From contig OX422190.1 in assembly GCA_949130485.1 (NCBI GenBank), positions 5,742,861 through 5,806,860 on the forward strand: a DNA stretch of 64,000 nucleotides. Direction: 5' to 3'. This stretch comes from Agelas oroides. Lineage: Eukaryota > Porifera > Demospongiae > Agelasida > Agelasidae. The notes under the pieces were generated by a model. The model was not told where the DNA came from and ran no database searches. It saw only the letters and a list, made by a program, of their open reading frames with translations. Every line of letters begins with the position of its first letter. Within the stretch, counting starts at the first letter, position 1. The translations under genes were made by a program, and so were the position numbers. Below are positions 55,259 through 64,000 of this stretch, in pieces.

Positions 55259-57192
55259 ACTCAAGTATGCTGAAATCCAAGAACCAATTGACCTTGTTTG
55301 CAAACTACAGTTACACTAGTTTCTATGACTTTCGTTCTGCCGAAAATATATAATGCAAACAGAAGGTTATGTGCCAAAATATGGCCATTATGGAATTTTT
55401 GTTTTATATGGGGGATTATATATTAACACACCTTTAACAGATATCCACGCGAGTGGTCCACCTATTTGTATACTCTACCAATGGAAAATAGTAAATTGCA
55501 CTGGTGCTTGCTAAGTTTACTTGTCAAAAGTCACTTCAAACTATCAATTATTCTTCTATGTGAAAAATGTATTGCAACATAAAATAACAGCTAATATAGT
55601 CTCTTGACAGCTATAAACTTGGCATTTATGCACAAGATACATCAAGTGAAATCCATTAGTACCACTAGTTTCATACGAAGCTTCAAAAATCACTTGAACC
55701 AAATTGCGCCCAATTTTTGGCACTTAACCCTTTCAAGTCCAAGGCAAATTGGCTAAAAATAGCTAGACCGTTTTTTATATATCTCAGGTAGATACTTAGT
55801 TCTAGCACAACAGATTTGAAATTGGAGCACCTTTGATTTTTCCGTTGGGAGCCCTAGTGTATATCATCATTTTCCTGGAATGGAATGTTTGAATGGCAGT
55901 GTCAATACAGCTCGTTTTTGGTGCACTCAAGCAAAGTGTGTCTACCCTCTGATGTCATTACATGTGATTAGATCTCCCAGGCCTTTCCTTGCCATTTTGG
56001 AATACTGCAAGCAATCAAAATCTGAAGCCGTAGAAGGCCTGGGACCAGGCTGTGCATTTTGTTTGCAGTGTACACTTCCAACCCAGCCTGTTGCCAAGAC
56101 CCTGCTTTTCAATTTTTAGATGGCCTGGTTCCAAGACAATGCCGTTTGCCACTTCCTCAGACTCCTACAGTCGTTCCAATCCCTGGTAATCTCCTCTTGC
56201 TGCTGGAGTATTTGGACACTGCATCGCCTTAGATAGCCAAGCAGATCAAGACTTGAACCAGCAAAGACACAGTGCTGGCTCAAGTGCAAAGATTTGTGCT
56301 CCATGGTTGGCCCTAAAGGGAGGGGTGCAGCAGCATTGGAGGAGGAAAGAGTTGAATGTGCTGGATGGTCGTGTAGTTTGGGGTGCAAGAGTGGTTGTTT
56401 GACCACCAGGAAGAGAGTGAGTAATCCAGGAGCTGCACAAGATATATACACCTAGGCATTGCAAGGATGAAAAGCTTGGCAAGAAGCTGTGTGTGGTGGC
56501 CGAGCATGGATGCAGAGCTGGAAGCCACAGTGCGAACCTGTACCAAGTGTCAGTCAAGTCAACACCCAGAATGAGTGTGTTGATCTAAGTGAGGGGGAGA
56601 TGTGATATATTTGACCTTTGATTGATTGAACTTGTTGAATCTCTGTATCCGTTTTTGTAGATCTTCTGCTATTGTATACAAGTGGAAGTTATCGTATTTT
56701 TTGTGTGGCAGTCTACAGTCTCTAATAATGTTGGTCTGAATATGTAGCGACATGCAAACATGCACATATACTGTTGCAATCACTGGTAGCCTCTAGCAGG
56801 TTATACACCACAGAGTTTCACATGTAATCTCTGGAGTGCACACTGACAGCTAGGTTATCATCTTAAATGACGTTTATAGCCTCATTCCCAAAGCCCCACC
56901 CAGTTGACAAAAGCTGGGCCTGGAGGAGCCAGAGAACAAGGCTCTGGTTGCATGTATACTGATCAATACTTCAGTGACCTCCGAAATGAATACGAACAAC
57001 TGTACATGTGTACTACTGAAAGTTCTAAATCAGTGTTCGTCCTCAAATACACATTCACATATACTGTTGCAGGACTTATTGCACTTTCCATCTACATTAT
57101 CTTCACAGCCATGGCTGGTTGGCATCAAGGCAACGTCCATCAGGTTTGTTGCAAACTCATGAAATTCGGTTCAGTGCTGATCCCACAGTAGC
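55259..57192. other. Intergenic, no gene recognised
   Basis: A TAGCCTCA...-type fragment lies at about 56876-56945. Open frames at 55880-56119 and on the minus strand at 56116-56557 show no domain. Confidence 0.45.
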
Positions 57193-57360
57193 TACTGCGC
57201 TTTGCAGGTAGGTTGTCACAAGGAAACAGACAGCTGTCATCTGGTGGTTGATTAATGTCTTTTGAAGCCTATTAAGTCCCAGTGATAATTGATTGACCTG
57301 GTAAACCACAAGATGAACGCTGTCTATTTCCTTGTGACAACCTACCTGCAAAGCGCAGTA
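57193..57360. mobile_element. 168-bp palindromic MITE
   Basis: Terminal inverted repeats of about 35 bp: TACTGCGCTTTGCAGGTAGG at the left, CCTACCTGCAAAGCGCAGTA at the right. Confidence 0.85.
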
Positions 57361-57643
57361 CCTCAGTCCTCCAGCGCAAAGATAAATTTCACCGTCGTGT
57401 AGGTTGTCCCTGGCCGGAAATCAGACATTACTGGTTTTAGCTTCCAGGCAAAGTTTCAGGTTGGCTGCATCTTCATTTCTGTTTCGTGGCAGGTTTAGGC
57501 CATACCAGTTTGATCTTTTGACTCACGAGTAGGGTTCACAGAAAAAGTAGGTCGGTCGGTAGAAATATATTCATATATGTAACTATGAATCTCATTATTG
57601 GGGCGAGCGCAGCGAGCCCCACACTTGTGGGTAAAACGAAAAT

Positions 57644-58030
57644 CGAAGTGGCTAGAGAGCCGGTAGTGGAAATTCAATTCTAGGGTCGATAACTTCTAAT
57701 AGCAAACTCCAATTTTAATGAAACTAGTATCAGTAGATAGAGCTTTAAAAGAGCTACAAAATGATATCCTTTTTTCCAGCAAGCTGTCTAGTACAGCCGC
57801 CGTACCTAGTAAAATTCACTTCGCATAATTTTAAAGTACGGGTACCGGTTCTTTAAGCGTTTGTAGTTGTATTTACGACAATATAAGGCACAGCCTAACG
57901 AAAAGGATATCCTTTTGTAGCTCTTTAAAAGCTCTATCTACTGATACTAGTTTCATTAAAATTGGAGTTTGCTATCAGAAGTTATCGACCCTAGAATTGA
58001 ATTTCCACTACCGGCTCTCTAGCCACTTCG
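57644..58030. mobile_element. Foldback repeat with ~130-bp arms
   Basis: CGAAGTGGCTAGAGAGCCGG from 57644 is inverted at 57900-58030, with a centre of about 125 bp. Preceded by the small hairpin GGGGCGAGCGCAGCGAGCCC (about 57599). Confidence 0.85.
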
Positions 58031-58166
58031 AACGAAAATTTGTCTGTATAATGGTACGTGCATATTCCGTATATGCATTCTGCCCTATTTGTGCGTGATG
58101 CAATATTTCCACATGTTAGCTACATGTCGAAAGATATAGCTAAGCTAGCTACGTTTGAAAGCCAGA

Positions 58167-58262
58167 AAGATGTACATACTAATTGCACATACTAATTGTA
58201 CATACTAATTGTACATACTAATTGCACACACTAATGCACATACTAATTGCACATACTAATTG
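58167..58262 (+). repeat. 14-bp tandem repeat (CACATACTAATTGT)
   Basis: About seven imperfect units. One more copy appears inside the neighbouring LINE fragment (58425-58440). Confidence 0.9.
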
Positions 58263-58625
58263 AACATGACTAACTTGCCCTCTCTTGCAGACAGAAGATT
58301 GTACCTTAAACTATGTTCCTTGTACAAAATTGTGCACAACTTGTCTTATTTTCCACCTAATATTATTGTACCTAAAGTCACTAGATCGTACACAAGCACT
58401 CCTTTTACCTTGTACCAGCCCTTTGCACATACTAATTGTTTTTTAAACTCTTTTGTCCCTCATTGTGTATCACACTGGAACTCACTTCCAGAATCAGTTG
58501 TTTCATCTCCTTCCCTTGCAACTTTTAAACATTCACTTAAACAATATTATATCCACTAAGTAACTTTATTATCTTATACCTAGGGTACAATTAATATTAG
58601 CTAAGCTATTTTGTACCCATTGCTT
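58260..58625 (+). pseudogene. LINE reverse transcriptase extreme C-terminal fragment
   Basis: Reads LPSLADRRLYLKLCSLYKIV, then SHWNSLPESVVSSPSLATFK and a stop after QYYIH. This is the usual C-terminal end of CR1/L2/Jockey-type LINE ORFs, comparable with 31440-31730. Nothing upstream of it codes for RT, so it is a severely 5'-truncated copy. The 3' end fades into A/T-rich sequence by about 58645. Confidence 0.8.
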
Positions 58626-58648
58626 ACGCAAAAAATTTTATATAAAAA

Positions 58649-59275
58649 ATGTACGACTCTCAGCGCGACAGGGATCATCGCGCTGCTGAAAGCGCTCAAC
58701 AAAGGGAGGCACGGTTAGCAAGACGGAGAGTAAGGAATAAACACCATCGTGCTTCGCGGTCTGCTGCCCAGCGGGAGAGAGTTTTGGATTACAGGAGAGG
58801 GCTATTAGCGTCAGAGACTCCAGACCAGAGAACGAGTCGTCTCCAGCAAATGAGGTTTGCGTAACAAATGAGACTGACCCATGAGACTCCGGACCAGAGA
58901 GAGGCCAGTCTCGAGCAAATGAGCATTGCACAACAGGTGAGACTGACCCATGAGACTCCGGACCAGACAGAGGCCCGTCTCGAGCAAGTGAGCCTCGCAC
59001 AACAGGTGAGACTGACCCATGAGACTGCGGATCAGTGAGAGGCTCGTCTCGAGCAAGTGAGCCTCGCACAACAGATGAGACTGACCCATGAGACTCCGGA
59101 CCAGAGAGAGGCCCGTCTCCAGCAAGTGAGCCTTGCGCAACAGAGGAGACTGACCCATGAGACTCCTGAGGAAACAGCAACAAGATGTGAGCAGGACAGA
59201 GAGAGTCACAGGATACAAAGAGAGCAACAGTCTGTTCGTACTAAAATTGTTAACTTCCATTCTCATCTAGCATAA
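58649..59275 (+). pseudogene. Arg/Glu/Gln-rich repeat protein fragment with 69-bp units
   Basis: The frame starts at an ATG with SAQQREARLARRRVRNKHH-type basic repeats. It then has five in-phase 69-bp units beginning at 58870, 58939, 59008, 59077 and 59146 (GAGACTGACCCATGAGACTC), each giving RLTHETPDQREARLEQ plus VSLAQQ. In-frame stops lie before the first unit (58861 region, TAA) and in the third unit (TGA near 59036, where others have an Arg codon). It ends HSHLA and TAA near 59275. Similar repeats precede helicase-like proteins in some mobile elements and invertebrate genomes, as I recall; no helicase is visible here. Confidence 0.65.
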
Positions 59276-60126
59276 GTCACCTGTCCCTCCCTTGTCCCAT
59301 GTGTAACACATGGGGAACAATTAAGTCAGACTTAAACAGTCAGTGATTAACTTTCTCTATACTTTATATATTGGGGAACAGTTAAGTCACCTGTAATTAA
59401 TTCGTTCAAAATGAAGGGTTAGTCCAAAAGGTATGGGCACAATTAAAAAATTAAACTTTGCACAAGCAGAAACTACTATATAGTTCCCCATGAACCAAGT
59501 ATGGGTATCATTTAAATGTTAGCTCAGCAACTACTATGCAGTATGGATATGGTTATGCATCTCACACACTCAGTGTCATTACTGTCAGGTGACACTGTTC
59601 TGACATTCAGGCCAGGAAACTTCTCTAAGCATGTAATACATTTGGAGACAGGTGACCTGAATGTGTTATACATGGAAATTTTGCTGTTTTAAGTATTATC
59701 CCTGGACCAAGGTAGCTGATAATTGAATAGCTGCGACTTTTCAACAGCTTTCCTGATTGTGTATGAACCAGTAAACATGAGAAGCCTTGCAGTGTCTTCA
59801 GAGCCAATAGAGGTCAGCAGGAGGCCAGACTTGACTTGGCATACTGCTTGCTCAGGCTCGCCCCACAATGCTCTGCATTCGTCTAGTATGTTTCATTGTT
59901 AATTACCGTAGCCTTCGCAGAAACTACCGTAGAAGGAACCGGGGTTGTTTGTCCTCGTTTAACTTCCCCACCAACCCACAATTCTGAAGGGATACACGCG
60001 TCAGACATCTTGTATGCAGCAGTGCCTAGCATCTCACGTGATTAATTGGTGACGTCATCAAATAATTGGGGCGAGCGTGAGCGAGCCCCACACTATAGAA
60101 TTGCGGATTTTTCATATATGTGTAGC
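59276..60126. other. Intergenic, no gene recognised
   Basis: A short hairpin GGGGCGAGCGTGAGCGAGCC lies at about 60069. GGGGAACA-TTAAGTCA-type phrases repeat near 59310 and 59375. No gene. Confidence 0.45.
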
Positions 60127-60255
60127 CGTTAAGCCAGCGGTCCAGATAATTGGATTTTAAAGTCGAAGCAGGAAGTGCCCGGGAAGCTTCATTCCAACGT
60201 GTAGTTAGCATGTCTCTTACTTCCTGCCTTTTCCAACAGACAACTCTCTCCAACC

Positions 60256-60656
60256 ATGGCCGATTCAAGCCGGACTTGCGCTCGTTTCGGTACCTTAGCT
60301 TTACGGAAATCTACTTTCGGTCGGCGTCAGGCGAGGGTAGGCGGCGTACGAGCGGCTTGTGTCAGCATTGTCGCGCGCAACTCGATCGACACCCCCGCAC
60401 AAAAGTTTGGAACATTTTGTTCCGCCTGGACCGAGCTGCGCGATCTGTACATCGGCAGATAGCCCGAGAAAAACTGCACAAAATATGTGAAAATTGGCCT
60501 GTCATATCGTCAACTTTTTGCACTACCCAGGCTAAAAGCAAGCCAAAAATTTAGCGTACACGTGCATGTAGAGAGGCCTCGGGCACAGCTTAGGGAGCTG
60601 ACAGAAGCGAAGGACCGTCGATATAAGCTAAAAGAAGGTAACAGCATGTTGAAATA
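60256..60656 (+). pseudogene. Unrecognised frame, left arm copy
   Basis: ATG at 60256 opens MADSSRTCARFGTLALRKS, continues to DLYIGR and a TAG at about 60460. Beyond the stop the same frame resumes as PEKNCTKYV... to a Lys/Arg/Glu-rich end (ERPRAQLRELTEAKDRRYKL, possible coiled coil). The right arm carries Leu instead of the stop. A possible 5' splice site, GAAG|GTAACA, follows KLKEG. Family unknown; it could be a first exon of a host or element gene. Confidence 0.4.
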
Positions 60657-62091
60657 ATGTGGGAAATAGCATATTCTTACCATGTTATAAAGTACCTGCC
60701 AGTAATTCACTGAAGGGTTGTAAGTGTGCTGCTGGCATATAGCTACAGGGTGTGCATTTATGTCATTGTGCCATCGCTATGTCACCATCTTGAAAGACCA
60801 ACAGGATGGTGGTGGAGTTGGGGGAGAGTGTGGGGGGGGGTTGTTGTTGATTGAGTTCTCAAACGCTAGTCTTCAAAAGGAGAGTTTTTTTAGGACGCAT
60901 TTCTGTACAACAGGACTGTACAACAGGACTGTGCCAAACCAAAATGGCTTAGGCAGTTCACAAGTATTTCCCCCTTTGTGGTCTGGGTGGTGGCTTGACA
61001 TTTGAAGCTCAGGAACTTCATACTGCCAGTTGGCAAGCTCAGAAACACACACCACCCATTCACAGAAGTCCTGGCATTCCTTTGCTGGTCCGTTCTTTGG
61101 CTCTGCCTGGCCTCGTCTTCTGGTAGCGCTTCAATCGCCTTGCCTTCTTTGGTTGCCATTTGTTGCAGTATGTGACGTCACTTGCATGAAGCAATCTGAT
61201 TGGAGTGCCACCATCGTGGCACTTGGAACAAAAACGGAATAGGCCTCTGACCAGACTATTTTTCCCTCCACGTGCAGAAAAACAGTCTGGGCACGAGACT
61301 ACGGCACAGGTAGTGACCCCATCACATAGATTTAGATGCTATATTTTTATAGCCTCATAACCAGGTAAGATTGTTTTAGGGTCACTGTGAGGTTGACAGC
61401 GGTTTCATGTTTTGGGAATCTTTGTTTCTTGGCGTTCAGAAGCTCCGAAAAAGATTCCCCCTGCAACAAACTGTCTCCTTACAGCTTTATCGTAGTTTCA
61501 AGCTTTGTGTCACATAACACATTTTCAAAGACATTGCATCACCAATTTTTAAACCGCAAGGAACAAAAATGGAATAGGCTGTTGACCAGACTGTTTTTTC
61601 CCTCCACGTGCAGAAAATAGCCTGGGAACGAGACTACCTGGGCCCCATGTCTGTGTGCCAAGCAGTGCCATATCAATGCATTAAAGTGATGGCACAAATT
61701 GATACAATACTTCCGTGGTGGTATGTCGATAGGATAAATGCGATGCCAAACAATACTGGCATGGGAAACTAAAATCTGAGGTGTATTTTGTCATACCGAA
61801 AGTACTTTCAAGCATTAAACTGTTCTTTCTCCTTGCTCACGTCACATGTCTACTTTGTGGATAAAGATTGCGTATGCTTTGCTACTTGCCAGTTTACACA
61901 TTTGTCTCAGTGTATACTGGAATAAACTCGTACCTAGGCTCTTGGGTACGAGACTAGTCACCAGTGCATACAAGATACTTGTAGGGAGAATGCTGCAGTA
62001 TAACCAGGTATAGGTATACACATTTGTTCAGGGAATTACTGGCTGGTATACTTTATTGATGGCATTATCTTAGCTATATATGCTATTTCCC

Positions 62092-62502
62092 ACATTATTT
62101 CAACTTGCTGTTACCTTCTTTTAGCTTATATCGACGGTCCTTCGCTTCTTTCAGCTCCCTAAGCTGTGCCCGAGGCCTCTCTACATGCACGTGTACGCTA
62201 AATTTTTGGCTTGCTTTTAGCTCGGGTAGTGCAAAAAGTTGACGATATGACAGGCCAATTCTCACATATTTTGTGCAGTTTTTCTCGGGCAATCTGCCGA
62301 TATATAGATCGCGCAGCTCGGTCCAGGCGGAACAAAATGTTCCAAACTTTTGTGCGGGGGTGTCGATCGAGTTGCGCGCGACAATGCTGACACAAGCCGC
62401 TCGTACGCCGCCTACCCTCGCCTGACGCCGACCAAAAGTAGATTTCCGTAAAGCTAAGGTACCATTGTATAGAAACGAGCGCAAGTCCGGCTTGAATCGG
62501 CC
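62092..62502 (-). pseudogene. Unrecognised frame, right arm copy
   Basis: Minus-strand counterpart of 60256-60656. The frame is open from TLALRKSTFGRRQARVGG through RAQLRELKEAKDRRYKL. An 8-bp insertion (tatacaat) near 62467 puts the original start codon out of frame. The two arms thus carry different lesions, which suggests that an ancestral frame was open. No domain recognised. Confidence 0.4.
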
Positions 62503-62648
62503 ATGGTTGGAGAGAGCTGTCTATTGGAAAAGGCAGGAAGTAAGCGGCATGCTAATTACACGTTGGAATGAAGCTTCCCGGGCACTCCTGCTTCGACTTT
62601 AAAATCCAATTATCTGGACCGCTGGCTTAACGACTGTGTATATGTTAT

Positions 62649-62763
62649 AGATAAACCACAGTAGACAGGGATTTATGGTCCATAAACCACCCGAGCCCGA
62701 GGGCGCAGCCCGAGGGCAAGGGTTGTTTATGGACCATAAATCCCTGTCTACTGTGGTTTATCT
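62649..62763. repeat. Perfect-arm hairpin repeat
   Basis: AGATAAACCACAGTAGACAG... (arm of about 39 bp, perfect) with the GAGGGCGCAGCCCGAGGG centre and the complement ending ACTGTGGTTTATCT. Small foldback repeat. Confidence 0.92.
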
Positions 62764-63931
62764 GTTATATTCTCCACTCTGATTGGTCCTTGTTGTTATT
62801 AGTAAATACACATGGTAGTTTTCACTGTAAACAAGGTATGTTATTAGTAAACATGTAAAGTAATTTACACTCTAAACAAGGTAGCTTATAGGACACATCA
62901 TTTTACAACTTCCTGTGGTATATGGAACAGAATCTACAGAATCTACAACTTCCTGTCAGTATATGGAAAATAATACCCACCTGTTACCACAGAAACAAGG
63001 GTGAAGTGGAGTATATGTATATATATCTGTCATACGTATTCCGTATGTCTTAAATTATAATTTAACGCGACAGCCGCACGCCGCGTACGGACAAAAGTAA
63101 AATTTCCACTCAGCATGCAGCAAGCTAGAATTCTAGCGTGTCTGTGTGAGTGAAGACACAAGAGAAACATCTAGGAGGGAAAGCTAGAGCGTAAGCATAT
63201 ACTGTACGAGGGCAAGCAGTTGTGTAAACAAACCAGGCTACTTATAAAACGCAGAGATATCCGTCTGGTTACTTCACGGTGTAGCGTTTCAAGATTGTCT
63301 AGCTTTGTATTTAGCTTGTGTGGCGACTTTCCTCTGCTATTTGTAAGGAGTATGCATGACAAACCAGGCTGTGTGTTCACACAAAAACGGAGGTCAGCAG
63401 GAGTCAGTCTTTGCCTGTCAGTGTGTGAACACTAAAACCCAGCGACAGTAGCGGCTTAGGCAAGAGAAATGGCTCTATTGTGTGGTACTTCTCCATACAT
63501 GGCAAGCTATTTACGTAATGCATCCGGACGACAATTTCTCTGAACCCTCGTGTAAAACTCTTGTGACAGACTGTAGAGAGTGACAAGACCTTGTGATCTG
63601 GTAATACACTGATGAAGCATCAACTTGCCAACTAACTGCATTGCTTGCTCACGCTCGCCCCACAATGTTCTACATTCCCCTAGTTTGCGTTTATAAATCC
63701 TTTCTAAAAATAGAGTCGCCATACTCGTGAATCAAAAGATCAAATTGGTATGGCCTTATCCTCGGTTGCGCTCGTACCTGACCCCACCCCCTTGGTTAGT
63801 CATGTGACAGGGGGACATCAAACGACGTGAAAGTACTGAGACCCGTCTCGCTGCCGGACTTTAGGCCACTATTTGTGGAATATTAGTTTCTCATCAGAGA
63901 CGTCCTGTCAAGTCACGCGCCGGGCGGCCAT
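62764..63931. other. Intergenic, no gene recognised
   Basis: Contains CTCACGCTCGCCCCACAATG (63650), related to the GGGGCGAGC hairpins. GATCAAATTGGTATGGCC (63741-63758) is the inverse of 57493-57515. No gene supported. Confidence 0.45.
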
Positions 63932-64000
63932 TAGCCTCGTTCCCAGGCCACTCCCAGATTTTATATCTCGCAGCTGTGGAGAAAGGTCGGGACGAGGCTA
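63932..64000. mobile_element. TAGCCTCG-family MITE at window edge
   Basis: TAGCCTCGTTCCCAGGCC at 63932 and GGTCGGGACGAGGCTA ending at 64000 look like both ends of a 69-bp member. The right flank is outside the window, so the target duplication cannot be checked. Confidence 0.7.

Larger units (their letters stand above)
60127..62632. repeat. Long inverted pair (60127-60718 and 62030-62632)
   Basis: About 600-bp arms of high similarity in opposite orientation. The outer ends are GTTAAGCCAGCGGTCCAGAT and complement. The 1.3-kb centre holds TAGCCT-family fragments (ends at about 61302 and 61636, each with CCCTCCACGTGCAGAAAA) and no gene. Each arm carries the same unrecognised coding-like frame reading towards the centre. 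Confidence 0.85.

Overview
This is eukaryotic, animal DNA that is gene-poor, rich in introns and repeats, with no bacterial features. I infer a marine demosponge. The only clear host genes are two tandem receptor tyrosine kinases (RTKs) with Ig-like ectodomains, a Ser/Thr/Pro stalk and a kinase domain uninterrupted by introns. That layout matches the RTKs known from the sponge Geodia. The species cannot be named from the sequence alone.

Host genes, both on the + strand. RTK-A enters at the left edge with an Ig exon (1-302) and ends with a transmembrane-plus-kinase exon (7002-8686). RTK-B can be modelled completely from four exons: signal peptide 27203-27275, Ig 36727-37083, Ig 42276-42563, and stalk/TM/juxtamembrane/kinase 48752-50724. 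All its internal junctions are phase 1 and the joined frame is open (2691 nt, 896 residues). The last exons of A and B and about 500 bp of the intron before each are clear paralogues. A broken fragment of a third copy lies at 9276-9464. The kinase domains look most like discoidin-domain-receptor/Trk/insulin-receptor types (activation loop YxxxYY, HRDLATRN), but the ectodomain is Ig-like.

Between and inside the genes nearly everything recognisable is mobile DNA, often nested. At 327-4256 a TIR element with 600-bp inverted arms sits in the RTK-A intron. It belongs to a family with TAGYCTCG termini that makes 9-bp target duplications; five insertions with exact duplications are visible. At 13585-21520 a 33-38-bp repeat motif and five ~530-bp tandem units are interrupted by an apparently intact non-LTR retrotransposon (1098-aa ORF with reverse transcriptase and a restriction-like endonuclease C-terminus) that lies inside the repeat motif. 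At 18891-20417, 29376-32663 and 38100-38545 are copies of a foldback family with a perfect terminal hairpin. The second copy contains a TA-flanked MITE and a TIR element that has captured a LINE fragment. TTAA-flanked elements lie at 4892-5700 (with a tRNA-Thr-like gene inside), 9688-10712 (with telomere-like repeats inside) and 54231-55254. A pogo/Tigger-like remnant spans 24795-26541, and a Penelope-like retroelement lies antisense in the last RTK-B intron (about 44030-47800).

The right part (50725-64000) has no gene I can recognise. It holds foldback elements, a LINE 3' fragment, a degenerate 69-bp coding minisatellite, and a large inverted pair (60127-60718 / 62030-62632) whose arms carry the same unrecognised coding-like frame. 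The window closes inside or at the end of another TAGCCTCG element.
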